Source: Enterocola sp045611845
GTDB lineage: Bacteria; Bacteroidota; Bacteroidia; Bacteroidales; Paludibacteraceae
NCBI GenBank assembly: GCA_045611845.1
Contig: JAZKXZ010000025.1
Location: forward strand, 186,001-250,000
Length of the DNA: 64,000 nt
Direction of reading: 5' to 3'
Below the pieces are notes generated by a model, which saw only the letters and a list, made by a program, of their open reading frames with translations, was not told where the DNA came from and searched no databases. Numbering within the stretch: the stretch's first letter is position 1; each line of letters begins with the position of its first letter. Below, in pieces: positions 34,392 to 43,560 of the stretch. A program made the position numbers and the translations under genes.

Positions 34392-35423
34392 ATGGCAAAA
34401 ACAACAAGTGGTATAACATTCGCGTCTTTGATGCAACAACTTCAGTTGCGTCAGTATGCTCCTATTTATCTATTAATGGGCGATGAGTCTTACTATATAG
34501 ATAAGGTAGTGGAGTTTATGGAAAACAATATTTTAAGCGAAGCTGATAGAGAGTTTAATCAGATTATTCACTATGCTAACGACAAAACAGAGGCAAATGT
34601 AGACCTTGTGAGTGCGGTGATAAATGAGGCGCGTCGTTATCCAATGATGGGTGATAAGCAGGTGATTTATTTGAGAGAATGTCAAAGTCTCGACAAAAAG
34701 AACTTGTTTGACAAACTTGCCCTTTATCTAGAAAATCCTCAACCTACATCTATTATTGTTCTTACTTACAAACACGGCACTGCCGACAGAAGAAAAAAAT
34801 GGGTGCAAGCAGTGGAAAAGGTGGGAGTGGTGTTTGAAAGTAAAAAACTTTATGAAAACGAGGTTTCAGTTTTTATTACAGATGCTGCCAAAAAGAACGA
34901 CCTAAAAATAACAGCTGATGCTAGCAGATTGCTTCTAGAACTTGTAGGCGCAGACCTTACACAGATAGAAAGCATAATGAAGAAGTTTAGCATTATGCTT
35001 ACAAAAGATAGAACTATTACTCCAGAACTAGTGGAACAAACCACTGGAGTGAACAAAGATTATACTCCGTTTGAGCTTCTTGCTGCCATTATCAATGGCG
35101 ATGCACGCAAAGCAAATAGAATAATTCTGAATACTTCGGCAAATATTGTAGCTATTATTGCTATACTTTTCAACTACTTCTCAAACCTATTTATTTATGA
35201 ATATATGACCGACCACACACCAGCACACGTGGCGTCTGAACTGAAAATAAATCCATATAGGGTAAAAGAATTTGAACAAGGAGCCAAACGTTTCAACAAG
35301 ATGAAATGTTTTAAAATTATAGGTTATCTTCGTGAATACGATTGTAAGTCAAAAGGTATTGGCGCAGCTAACGCTTCTGATGTAGATTTATTAAAAGAAC
35401 TAATATTTAAAATACTGAACTGA
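34392..35423 (+). CDS. holA: DNA polymerase III subunit delta
   Basis: Delta opens the sliding clamp within the clamp loader. 343 residues; the family signature YAPIYLLMGDESYYIDK is at residues 24-40, and the domain III helices end near ISxxL-type segments (DVDLLKELIFKILN). The family usually starts about 20 residues before the PIYLL motif, which supports the ATG at 34392, only 4 bases from the -7 box. The stop overlaps the start of the Mur ligase gene (TGATG at 35421-35425). Confidence 0.93.
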   Translation: MAKTTSGITFASLMQQLQLRQYAPIYLLMGDESYYIDKVVEFMENNILSEADREFNQIIHYANDKTEANVDLVSAVINEARRYPMMGDKQVIYLRECQSLDKKNLFDKLALYLENPQPTSIIVLTYKHGTADRRKKWVQAVEKVGVVFESKKLYENEVSVFITDAAKKNDLKITADASRLLLELVGADLTQIESIMKKFSIMLTKDRTITPELVEQTTGVNKDYTPFELLAAIINGDARKANRIILNTSANIVAIIAILFNYFSNLFIYEYMTDHTPAHVASELKINPYRVKEFEQGAKRFNKMKCFKIIGYLREYDCKSKGIGAANASDVDLLKELIFKILN

Positions 35424-36790
35424 TGCTAAACAATAATTCTTTCTTCTTTGTCGGCATTGCCGGAACAGGTATGAGTGCCATTGCACAATATCTAAAAGGA
35501 ATAGGTAAGAGTGTGTCTGGGTCTGACCGTCTTTTCTCAAAAGACAAAAAACTAGATACTCAGGTGAAGTTTGAGGCTATGGGCATAGATTGTTATTTCC
35601 AAGATGGTAGTGGCATTACCACGGAAACAGATATTGTGGTGGTCTCTACAGCCATAGAAGAAAGCAATGTGGAATATCAAAAAGCACTTTCTTTAGGAAT
35701 ACGAATAGTGAAACGTTCGGCGCTTCTAGCTGCTATTTCAGAAAGCAAAAAGACTATTGCAGTGGGCGGTACTTCTGGTAAATCTACCACTACTGCTATG
35801 ATTTTCCATATACTTGAGTGTGCTGGTAAGTCGCCTTCGCTTATCACAGGTGCTGGGCTTAGTTCACTTCAAGAAAAAGGACTGCTAGGCAATGCTTGGA
35901 ATGGCACTGGTGAGTATTTGGTGATTGAGGCAGATGAGTCTGACGGCTCAATTGTGTCTTACAAGCCATATATTAGTGTGCTGCTGAATGTGGAACGCGA
36001 CCACAAGGAAGAAGACGAGCTAATGCAACTTTTCGGCACATTTAAAGCAAATACTTCTCATGCTTTTATAGTAAATGCTGGCAATAAACTTGCAAAACAA
36101 CTTTCAAATGGCGCTGAGTGGCAGTTTGAGGCAGAAGGGATGAAAGGTGAGTCTGGCTATGAGGCGTTTGCCTTTAGCCAAAATGGCTTTGAAATTTCTT
36201 TTGAACTAAACGGTATGCGTTGCAACGTGCCTCTTATTGGAAAACACAATATGGAAAATACCTTGGCCGCAGTAGCAGTTTGTAAGGAAGCAGGTGTAGA
36301 GGTGGCAGAGTCTATTGAAGCAATGAAAACATTTAAAGGAATTTATCGTCGCACTCAACTTCTTGGTCACAACAAGGAAAAAAATATCTACTTAATAGAC
36401 GATTTTGCACACAATCCTTCTGAGGTGGCAGCTGCAATACGTGCTTGTCAACAAATTTGCCCTACTGTGATGGCATATTTTCAACCTCACGGTTTTGGTC
36501 CGCTTCGCTTTATGCACAAAGATTTGGCAAAAGATGTTGATGCGGCACTTCGTTCTTCCGACGTGTTCTTGATAGGTGATGTTTATTACGCAGGTGGCAC
36601 TGTGAACAAAGATATTTGCCCAAGCATTGTATCAGATGCCATGAAAGGTAATGCAGTGTTTGTAGGTGACAAATCTAATGCAGCAGATTATATTACTCAA
36701 AACATTAAAGACAATACCGTATTGTTGATAATGGGAGCACGTGATCCTAATTTATCAGAGTTCGGCCTTCAAATCTTTGGTAGAGTTTAA
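35423..36790 (+). CDS. Mur ligase family protein (MurC/Mpl-like)
   Basis: 455 residues with the three Mur ligase domains: Rossmann-like N-domain (FFFVGIAGTGMSAIAQYL), ATP domain with P-loop GGTSGKSTTTAM, and C-domain with DDFAHNPSEV. It joins an amino acid or peptide to a UDP-MurNAc compound using ATP. MurC usually has GTHGKTTT; the His-to-Ser and Thr-to-Ser changes, and no mur cluster nearby, suggest a paralogue or Mpl-type recycling ligase rather than the essential MurC. The one-base overlap with holA implies coupling. An inverted-repeat element and a terminator follow. Confidence 0.8.
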   Translation: MLNNNSFFFVGIAGTGMSAIAQYLKGIGKSVSGSDRLFSKDKKLDTQVKFEAMGIDCYFQDGSGITTETDIVVVSTAIEESNVEYQKALSLGIRIVKRSALLAAISESKKTIAVGGTSGKSTTTAMIFHILECAGKSPSLITGAGLSSLQEKGLLGNAWNGTGEYLVIEADESDGSIVSYKPYISVLLNVERDHKEEDELMQLFGTFKANTSHAFIVNAGNKLAKQLSNGAEWQFEAEGMKGESGYEAFAFSQNGFEISFELNGMRCNVPLIGKHNMENTLAAVAVCKEAGVEVAESIEAMKTFKGIYRRTQLLGHNKEKNIYLIDDFAHNPSEVAAAIRACQQICPTVMAYFQPHGFGPLRFMHKDLAKDVDAALRSSDVFLIGDVYYAGGTVNKDICPSIVSDAMKGNAVFVGDKSNAADYITQNIKDNTVLLIMGARDPNLSEFGLQIFGRV

Positions 36791-36834
36791 TTTAAAGGTT
36801 GCTTTTCGGGGCGCCTAAAAATTCCTCCTTTAAA
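36791..36834. repeat. Intergenic element bounded by TTTAAAGG / CCTTTAAA, copy 2
   Basis: TTTAAAGG (36791-36798) and CCTTTAAA (36827-36834) flank a 28-base centre. The last 29 bases match those of copy 1 (489-517) with two differences. It lies directly after the Mur ligase stop. Confidence 0.5.
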
Positions 36835-36868
36835 TAAAAATTTAAATATTATATAATTACCTAAGCAA

Positions 36869-36900
36869 AAACTCCGAAGTTCGTGTGAGCTTCGGAGTTT
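36869..36900. terminator. Bidirectional terminator between the Mur ligase gene and pgk
   Basis: Perfect 11-base stem AAACTCCGAAG (36869-36879) / CTTCGGAGTTT (36890-36900). Confidence 0.85.
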
Positions 36901-36923
36901 CTTATCTTTTGTTGGATTAATGA

Positions 36924-38174
36924 TTATCCTTTGATTGCAGCTACACCTGGAAGAACTTTGCCTTCGATAGCTTCAAGAAGAGCACCACCACCAGTAGAGA
37001 TGTATGATACTTGGTCTGCCATACCAAATTTGTTGATACAAGCTACAGAGTCACCACCACCGATAAGTGAGAATGCGCCGTTTGCAGTTGCTTTAGCGAT
37101 AGCTTCAGCGATTGCGCGAGAACCAGCAGTGAAGTTGTCAAATTCGAACACACCTGCAGGACCATTCCAAAGAATAGTTTTAGCGCCTTCGATAGCAGCA
37201 GCAAATGCTTTTTGTGTGTCAGGACCAGCATCAAGACCTTCCCAACCTTCTGGGATTGCGTTAGCAGGAACAACTTGTGTGTTAGCGTCGTTTGAGAAGT
37301 CGTCTGCAGCAACGCAGTCTGTGCCTAATACTAGGTTTACACCTTTAGCTTTAGCTTGTTCGATAATGTCAAGAGCAAGTTGAAGTTTGTCGTCTTCGCA
37401 GATAGATTTACCGATTTCACCACCCATTGCTTTAGCAAATGTATATGTCATACCACCGCAAAGGATTAGGTTGTCAACTTTGTCCATTAAGTTTTCGATG
37501 ATACCAATTTTGGTAGAAACTTTAGAACCACCCATGATAGCTGTGAATGGACGGTTGATGTTGCTTAGGATGTTGTCAACAGCTTGTACTTCTTTTTCCA
37601 TTAGGTAACCTAACATTTTGTTTTCAGCGTCGAAGTAGTCTGCGATAACAGCTGTAGAAGCGTGTTTACGGTGAGCAGTACCGAATGCGTCGTTGATATA
37701 GCAATCTGCATAAGAAGCTAAAGTTTTAGCAAATTCTTTTTGAGAAGCTTTCATTGCTTTTTTAGCATCTTCGTATGCAGGATCTTCTTTGTCGATACCT
37801 ACTGGTTTGCCTTCTTCTTCACCGTAGAAACGTAGGTTTTCAAGTAGAAGAACTTCACCTGGTTGAAGAGCAGCAGCAGCGTCAGCAGCTTTAGCGCAGT
37901 CGTCAGCAAATTTAACTGCAACACCAAGTTTTTCAGAAACTGCTTCTACGATTTGGCTTAAAGAGTATTTAGCATTTACTTTGCCTTTTGGTTTACCCAT
38001 GTGAGACATGATGATTAGAGAACCACCGTCTGCTAATACTTTTTTAAGAGTAGGAAGAGCACCGCGGATACGTGTATCGTCAGTGATTTTACCATTTTCG
38101 TCTAGTGGAACGTTGAAGTCCACACGTACAATTGCTTTTTTACCAGCAAATTTGAAATTGTCGATAGTTTGCAT
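36924..38174 (-). CDS. pgk: Phosphoglycerate kinase
   Basis: Glycolytic enzyme making ATP from 1,3-bisphosphoglycerate. 416 residues with VRVDFNVPLD near the N-terminus, SHMGKPKG, LLENLRFY, MGGSKVSTKI, and the nucleotide-binding WNGPAGVFE and GGGDS near the C-terminus. Full length. Strong codon bias fits high expression. It stands alone; a REP-like repeat lies in the gap upstream. Confidence 0.98.
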   Translation of the reverse strand: MQTIDNFKFAGKKAIVRVDFNVPLDENGKITDDTRIRGALPTLKKVLADGGSLIIMSHMGKPKGKVNAKYSLSQIVEAVSEKLGVAVKFADDCAKAADAAAALQPGEVLLLENLRFYGEEEGKPVGIDKEDPAYEDAKKAMKASQKEFAKTLASYADCYINDAFGTAHRKHASTAVIADYFDAENKMLGYLMEKEVQAVDNILSNINRPFTAIMGGSKVSTKIGIIENLMDKVDNLILCGGMTYTFAKAMGGEIGKSICEDDKLQLALDIIEQAKAKGVNLVLGTDCVAADDFSNDANTQVVPANAIPEGWEGLDAGPDTQKAFAAAIEGAKTILWNGPAGVFEFDNFTAGSRAIAEAIAKATANGAFSLIGGGDSVACINKFGMADQVSYISTGGGALLEAIEGKVLPGVAAIKG

Positions 38175-38218
38175 AATGTTAATATTATAAGTGTTTAATG
38201 TTTTTGTTTAGTCGTTTC

Positions 38219-38238
38219 GGTCACTGAGCTTGTCGAAG
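38219..38238 (+). repeat. REP-like 20-mer, copy upstream of pgk
   Basis: GGTCACTGAGCTTGTCGAAG, matching the consensus of the copies at 33679-33698 and 7988-8007. Confidence 0.75.
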
Positions 38239-38248
38239 TGCCCGATTG

Positions 38249-38737
38249 TTACTCCTTTTTAGGTTGTGCCAAAAGCAACACCCAAAAGTCTCCGCTGCGA
38301 GCCATCCCCATGGCAGTAACTTGTCTGTTCATAATGTTATTGCATGCAGCAGGATTGTTCATCCAGTGGTCTATAACCATAGTTTCGCTACCTTTGAAGT
38401 GAGCAATATTTTCCACGCAATAAATTACGCTATAATCTTTTTCTTCTAGTCTTTGTTTTACTGTGCTACCGTCTGTGCCCACGTGGCTTAGGTACAAAAA
38501 CTTTGTATCGTTGTTTTCGTTGTCGCTATTTAGGTCGTTTGCATATTCTTGAGCAATTTCTGCAAGTTTGTTGTCCCAAATAAGTTCAGCGGCAGGTCTT
38601 TTCTTCACGTTGCCACAAAGGCAAACATCAGATCTCCATGCATTGATTTCATCAAGTACTCTAGCGTTGTTTATTTGGCCAAATGCTAATGTTAAACCAA
38701 AGCAAAATGATAGACTTATGACTAGAAATTTTCTCAT
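38249..38737 (-). CDS. Secreted CAP (SCP-like) domain protein
   Basis: 162 residues. Signal peptide MRKFLVISLSFCFGLTLAFG, then a CAP fold: LIWDNKLAEIAQEYANDL, a LSHVGTDGS segment (His of the CAP site), VENIA (Glu), and VIDHWMNNPAACNNIMN (second His). This matches the bacterial CAP family in order. The molecular role of bacterial CAP proteins is poorly known. The gene follows the outer-membrane protein gene (43-base gap) on the same strand. Confidence 0.85.
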   Translation of the reverse strand: MRKFLVISLSFCFGLTLAFGQINNARVLDEINAWRSDVCLCGNVKKRPAAELIWDNKLAEIAQEYANDLNSDNENNDTKFLYLSHVGTDGSTVKQRLEEKDYSVIYCVENIAHFKGSETMVIDHWMNNPAACNNIMNRQVTAMGMARSGDFWVLLLAQPKKE

Positions 38738-38780
38738 TATTTAAAATAATTTACAAATGTAAGAAAAAAACTTGAAAAAA

Positions 38781-39761
38781 CTACCATTGGTATGCTAAAC
38801 CTTGAGTAAAGCAGTAGGTTAAACCGTATGCGTCAACAGGAGCTTGACCTCCGTCCCAAAGGAAGTCTAAACGTGTTACGGCAGAAAGTCCTTTCCAAAT
38901 TCTTACTTGGAAGAAACCACCAGCACCTACAAGTGGTAGAGGTTTTGTGTTTAATAATCCTTTAAATTCTGTTGGAAGCAGTTCTTCTTGAGAAGGTTGT
39001 GCTTTAAATGCGCCACTTATTGGTTGTTGAATTGCGGTGTATAGGTGGAATGCAATATGGTCCCAATCGCCAAAGAAGTTTACAAAGGCATTGAATCTAA
39101 AGTTTAATTGATTGTAGTTACCTTTTTCTGTTAGGCGAAGATATTCTTTTGATGTTTGAGGAAGGTTGTTGAAACTTTCTAGCATTGCACTTCTATCCAC
39201 TCCTAGTTTTGTAGCTCTGCTGCCTAGGGCGTCCCAATGTTGGTAAGTGCCACCAATACCGATACCTGGTTCGATACATAGGTGTGGGTGCTCTCTAAGT
39301 GGTTGGAATGTGAAGTTCATACCCAATGCCACTCTGTTGTTTAGGCTTCTAAGGAAGTCGTAGTTGTATGTGGCACTAGCAGAGAAGAAAAATGGAGTTT
39401 TTTCTCTTTTGTTGCCTTCTATGCGATATTGGAAAAAGTCACCTTGTAGGTGGAAGAAACCTTTGTTTCCAGTGTCAATGTCGTTTAAGAAATTGTATGC
39501 CACGTTGCCAGAAAAACGGAATTTGTGTTTGTCTAGTGCATAAACCAATTCTGTAGCTACGTCTAATTCAAACTTGATAGCGTCGGTTTGTTCTACTTTA
39601 AGAGATAATCCTGCTGTACCAGTAAGTTTGTTTACTTTAACAGAGTCTAGAAGAGTTTTTGTTAACATATACCCCATGTAGCCTTGTGAGTAAGCAGAGG
39701 TAAAACTGAAGAATGAGATTAGTAGTAGCGCTCCTACTAAAAGTGTTTTTTTTAGTTTCAT
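38781..39761 (-). CDS. Predicted outer-membrane beta-barrel protein
   Basis: 326 residues. Signal peptide MKLKKTLLVGALLLISFFSF...YSQ, then many amphipathic strands (FFFSASATYNYDF, RVALGMNFTFQP, IEPGIGIGGTYQ, FRFNAFVNFF) and a C-terminal Trp. This fits an outer-membrane barrel of about 12-14 strands. No family recognised and no function can be given. Divergent from the amylase gene, with a 177-base gap. Confidence 0.65.
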   Translation of the reverse strand: MKLKKTLLVGALLLISFFSFTSAYSQGYMGYMLTKTLLDSVKVNKLTGTAGLSLKVEQTDAIKFELDVATELVYALDKHKFRFSGNVAYNFLNDIDTGNKGFFHLQGDFFQYRIEGNKREKTPFFFSASATYNYDFLRSLNNRVALGMNFTFQPLREHPHLCIEPGIGIGGTYQHWDALGSRATKLGVDRSAMLESFNNLPQTSKEYLRLTEKGNYNQLNFRFNAFVNFFGDWDHIAFHLYTAIQQPISGAFKAQPSQEELLPTEFKGLLNTKPLPLVGAGGFFQVRIWKGLSAVTRLDFLWDGGQAPVDAYGLTYCFTQGLAYQW

Positions 39762-39785
39762 TTAGTAAAATTTAAGTTTTTTTGT

Positions 39786-39793
39786 TATCTTTG
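39786..39793 (+). promoter_or_regulatory. -7 element of the amylase gene, with a long leader
   Basis: TATCTTTG at 39786-39793 places the start near 39799 and leaves a leader of about 140 bases before the ATG at 39939. No clear TTG at -33. A small GAGT/ACTC hairpin lies around 39856-39871. Confidence 0.45.
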
Positions 39794-39938
39794 CAAGAAT
39801 TGGGTTCGCGTGGAGTTAAATCCTTGTGAAAACAATTATTACAGAAAGGTTTAGAGAGTGCAAAATTACTCTAATTTTCCTAAATGACAAAGCCTTAATG
39901 TTTAATTAGATAAAAAAAACCTAAATATAAATCAAACT

Positions 39939-42647
39939 ATGAAACTAAAACTTAAAAATCTTCTTTTGCTGCTTACCGCGTTTTTGTTTGTGGCAATGCC
40001 AGCGCAGGCAGCAGACCCAGAGAAAAAGGTTATTCTACAAGCCTTTTGGTGGGACTATTGGAATAGTAATTTTGAAAATTCTTATGCAAACTACTTAACA
40101 GAGTTAGCTCCTCGTTTGCGAGAGTTGGATATTAATGCTGTGTGGGTACCACCTTTTGTGAAAAATACAGGTACAAACTCTGTGGGTTATTCTCCATTCG
40201 ACTTTTATGACTTAGGTGATAAATACCAAAAAGGTAGTGTTACTACTCGTTTTGGTACAAAAGATGATGTGCTTCGTATGATTGCCGTGATGCACGCCAA
40301 TGGTATTGAGGTAATTGCAGATGCTGTGCTTAACCATACAGTTGGTGCAGGTGGCGAAAATAATGGTGCAGGTGGCGAAGACCCAAATGCATACGACGAT
40401 AAATGGAAAAACTTCCGTTACGTTTGTTACGAAACTCCTTATAAAGACGGAGGGCAAACAGACTACTGGAACCGTAAAGGACGTTGGGCTAAAAACTGGC
40501 AAAACTTCCATGCTAACGAAGGTCACTTAAGTAATGATGGAGACTGGTGTGCTGGATATTGGGGCCCTGATAACTGTTTCTACGAAGGTGCTTATGGACA
40601 AAGTTCTAATGTGCAAGGACATAATCCAGTGCAAAGCAAAAACTATATGCGCGACCAAGCTCGTGAATGGATTAAATGGTTTAAAAAACAAACAGCAGTG
40701 GATGGTTTCCGTTGGGATGCGGTGAAACACTTCCCAGAATGGGCACAACAAGATTTCCTTTATAACGTGAAATATTCGCTTCCAGAATTTGCTGCTGGTG
40801 GTCAAGCTATGTTTAGCGTGGGCGAATATATAGGTAGCAAAAGCGAAATTGATAACTATTGTATGAAGGTGCAATACGAAAATGGTGGTAGCGAATTTAT
40901 GATGGGTGGTTATGACGTGCCTCTTCGTGGTGCCATAAAAAATGGTGTAATAGATAATGGTGGTTATGGAAATCTTGGTTCTGTGGTAGGCGAGCAAATA
41001 GGTATGCGTTACAACGATTACGGCGATGGTCAACGCGTACACCGCTCACTTAACTACATCAATAGCCATGACACTTTCCGCCCAATTGTAGATGATAAAG
41101 GTAACTACAAAGATTGGGATGGATATAACGAATTAGGAGGTCATGCCGATCCTTTCAATTCACGTATGGGTATGGCGTATGCAACCATTATGGCAATGGA
41201 TGGTAACATAAGCGTGTTTATGGAAGACTTGTTCAACCTAAGCAATAGCAATCGTTACTCTCATATGCCTGCAGATGAAAAGTCACTTCCTGTGCGTGAT
41301 TATTTGAAAAATCTTATTTGGTGTCACCAAAACTTATGGTTTAAATATGGAGACTATAAGGTGGCAGGTAATATGTGGGAAAATAATAAAGACATTTCTG
41401 GTGACGTGCTAATACTAGAACGTGCTGGTAAGGCTATGGTTATTGTTACCGATGATGGTGCAAATTCTCACGATGTATGGGTGGATTCTCACTTTGCTCC
41501 AGGAACACAACTTAAAGACTATACAGGTGCTTGCAGTGAAATACGTACAGTACAAAATGATAAACGTGTACAATTAAAAGTTTCTCCTGCAACTGGCACA
41601 GAGGTAGGTAAGGGTTATGCTGTTTGGGCTCCAGTTACAGACGAAAAATGGTTTACATACGCACCATATCGTAATGCAGTTACCACTCAAGAATGGGAAA
41701 TGGCAGACGACTTAGGTGATAGCCACTGTAGCTCACTTGGTCAGGGCGGTGCGCTTCCTGCAAACTCTTGCGTGCAACGCTTAGTGGGTAAAATCTATGT
41801 GGAAAGTGGTAAGAAAATCACTTACAACGTTTATCATGTCGGCAAAAAAGAGGATATCACATTTGCTCTATACGACTTAGATGGTAATCTTCTTCATAAG
41901 AAAAATGCTTCTGCAACAGTTACTGGCAATTACACTCCAACAAAAACTGGTTGGGTAGCAATGAAGGTTTGGAATACCGTGAACACCAATACTGGTCAAA
42001 AATGTTGGGTTAACGTATCTTATCAAGCTCCTGCAAAAGTAACTGGCACAATGAGCGACCGCGCAGATACTCGCGCAAGCATTTGGACTGGTAATGCAGG
42101 TACTAGCGTTTGGAGCGAGTGTGGCAACTGGGAACAAGGCAAAGTGCCAACTTCTTCTTCAAGAGTTGTAATTCCAGACAATGGTGATGTGCGTCCAGTA
42201 GTGTCTTCAAATATTACTATTAAAGAACTTATCATTGAAAAAGGTAAAGGTACTGGCGTAGAACCAGACGTAAAAGTTACAGGCTCACTTAACGTAACTG
42301 GCTCTATTACTTGTAACGAAGGCACTGCATTTATCTGCGGTGGCGGTAGAGTGGCAAGAGGTAGCGAGTCTGGTAGCATAGACTACTGCGTTTCTACTCT
42401 TGTAGATGAAATCACTGACGACGAGTTTGATATGTCTGTATTCCCTGTTCCTGCTACAGATATGATTTATGTTCAACTATCTAAACCATACGTAGGTGAA
42501 ATTGAAGTAATAAGTATGACTGGTAAAAAAGTATTATCTGTAGCATCTACCGGCGAAGATATTACAGAAGTGTCAGTAGCAGACTTGGCGGCCGGAAACT
42601 ATATTGTGAGACTAGGTAGCCAAGTTAAACACTTTATTAAGAAATAG
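39939..42647 (+). CDS. Secreted alpha-amylase (GH13) with T9SS sorting tail
   Basis: 902-residue starch hydrolase. Signal peptide ends AMPAQA. The GH13 barrel has all four regions: DAVLNHT (Asp128-His133), GFRWDAVKH (nucleophile Asp260), VGEY (acid/base Glu296) and SHD (Asp378). A C-terminal all-beta part follows (residues ~560-830), probably carbohydrate-binding. The last 75 residues (FDMSVFPVPATDMIYVQ... ending in KHFIKK) form a type A sorting domain, so it is exported to the surface by the type IX system. No SusCD genes are nearby. Confidence 0.93.
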   Translation: MKLKLKNLLLLLTAFLFVAMPAQAADPEKKVILQAFWWDYWNSNFENSYANYLTELAPRLRELDINAVWVPPFVKNTGTNSVGYSPFDFYDLGDKYQKGSVTTRFGTKDDVLRMIAVMHANGIEVIADAVLNHTVGAGGENNGAGGEDPNAYDDKWKNFRYVCYETPYKDGGQTDYWNRKGRWAKNWQNFHANEGHLSNDGDWCAGYWGPDNCFYEGAYGQSSNVQGHNPVQSKNYMRDQAREWIKWFKKQTAVDGFRWDAVKHFPEWAQQDFLYNVKYSLPEFAAGGQAMFSVGEYIGSKSEIDNYCMKVQYENGGSEFMMGGYDVPLRGAIKNGVIDNGGYGNLGSVVGEQIGMRYNDYGDGQRVHRSLNYINSHDTFRPIVDDKGNYKDWDGYNELGGHADPFNSRMGMAYATIMAMDGNISVFMEDLFNLSNSNRYSHMPADEKSLPVRDYLKNLIWCHQNLWFKYGDYKVAGNMWENNKDISGDVLILERAGKAMVIVTDDGANSHDVWVDSHFAPGTQLKDYTGACSEIRTVQNDKRVQLKVSPATGTEVGKGYAVWAPVTDEKWFTYAPYRNAVTTQEWEMADDLGDSHCSSLGQGGALPANSCVQRLVGKIYVESGKKITYNVYHVGKKEDITFALYDLDGNLLHKKNASATVTGNYTPTKTGWVAMKVWNTVNTNTGQKCWVNVSYQAPAKVTGTMSDRADTRASIWTGNAGTSVWSECGNWEQGKVPTSSSRVVIPDNGDVRPVVSSNITIKELIIEKGKGTGVEPDVKVTGSLNVTGSITCNEGTAFICGGGRVARGSESGSIDYCVSTLVDEITDDEFDMSVFPVPATDMIYVQLSKPYVGEIEVISMTGKKVLSVASTGEDITEVSVADLAAGNYIVRLGSQVKHFIKK

Positions 42648-42699
42648 TTAGGAATTAGGAGTGAGGAGTTAGGAGTTGTTTCTAATTCTGGGTGTCATA

Positions 42700-42731
42700 A
42701 AAATAGGTTAACCAAGCGGTTAACCTATTTT
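42700..42731. terminator. Bidirectional terminator between the amylase gene and trmO
   Basis: Perfect 14-base stem AAAATAGGTTAACC (42700-42713) / GGTTAACCTATTTT (42718-42731). The trmO stop codon lies in the right arm. Confidence 0.9.
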
Positions 42732-43387
42732 ATTTCTATCACTCTCAAGACCTGTTTCTCTACCGTAAACCTAATATTCTGCTCGCCATAACAAACGCCG
42801 TATACCTTGTTTGGGTCGTGGTGATAGGCAGGGCGAGGGTCTTGAGAAAGAAGGTTGATGATCGTTTCTCTGTTTGCTTCTGGCAACAATTCTAGGAGCT
42901 CATCAGAAATCTCCACTTGTAGTTCCTTCCACTCCACTTGAGTAGAAAATCCACCTTTAGCATCAGGAATGCAGTCTGTATTTGGTAGATATGGCTTTAT
43001 GTCAAGGATAGGAGTGCCGTTCATAAGGTCTGCTCCACTCACCCAAAGAATAGGTCCGTCTGCAGTGTGAAGTTCTATCTTCTCAATCTTTACACACGAA
43101 AGCCCAATATTGTTTGGTCTGTATGGAGAACGAGTTGCAAACACTCCCATACGAGTGTTTCCACCAAGACGTGGCGGACGCACAGTAGGCGAGAAAGGCA
43201 CATCTTTGTTCTGAGAAAACTCCCACAGTATCCATATATGCGAGTAGTCTTCCAGTCCTTTATATATCGAAGGGTCGCGGTATTCCTTAGCAAGCACAAT
43301 GCGAGACTTCACGCCCACTAGTCCACTCTGACGCGGAATCCCAAACTTCTCCGTAAATATATTTTCTATATGCCCAATGTGTTTCAT
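42725..43387 (-). CDS. trmO: tRNA (N6-threonylcarbamoyladenosine-37)-N6 methyltransferase
   Basis: SAM-dependent enzyme that methylates t6A37 of tRNA. 220 residues; the TsaA/YaeB barrel core is FGIPRQSGLV near the start and GVFATRSPYRPNNIGLS in the middle, followed by VSGADLMNGTPILDIKPYLP. The C-terminal 70 residues match the second TrmO domain (DPRPAYHHDPNKVYGV). Monocistronic with a TACCTTTG box at 43464-43457 (minus), giving a leader of about 60 bases. Confidence 0.95.
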   Translation of the reverse strand: MKHIGHIENIFTEKFGIPRQSGLVGVKSRIVLAKEYRDPSIYKGLEDYSHIWILWEFSQNKDVPFSPTVRPPRLGGNTRMGVFATRSPYRPNNIGLSCVKIEKIELHTADGPILWVSGADLMNGTPILDIKPYLPNTDCIPDAKGGFSTQVEWKELQVEISDELLELLPEANRETIINLLSQDPRPAYHHDPNKVYGVCYGEQNIRFTVEKQVLRVIEIK

Positions 43388-43497
43388 AAGTTTTAGTATT
43401 TTGAATTGACCGCAATTTGCGACCAGTTAATTTACTAACTTTATCTCTGAATGTTGCAAAGGTAGTGAAAAATAAGGAAAATAACTAACTAGAGTGT

Positions 43498-43518
43498 TAT
43501 GTGCAAATTTTGCACATA
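43498..43518. promoter_or_regulatory. Perfect 21-base palindrome upstream of trmO
   Basis: Left arm TATGTGCAAA (43498-43507), centre T, right arm TTTGCACATA (43509-43518). It lies 34 bases upstream of the trmO -7 box and after the RhuM-family gene. It could be an operator. TGTGCAAA half-sites also occur upstream of the DUF4143 gene (~56088). Confidence 0.5.
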
Positions 43519-43560
43519 TGATATTCCTACCCGCAGATAACTCATTTTACCAACTATGCG

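Noticed and set aside
40527..41042. 171-codon frame antisense to the amylase gene
   Set aside because: Rich in Thr/His/Ile, a mirror of the Gly/Asn-rich sense product; no coding evidence.
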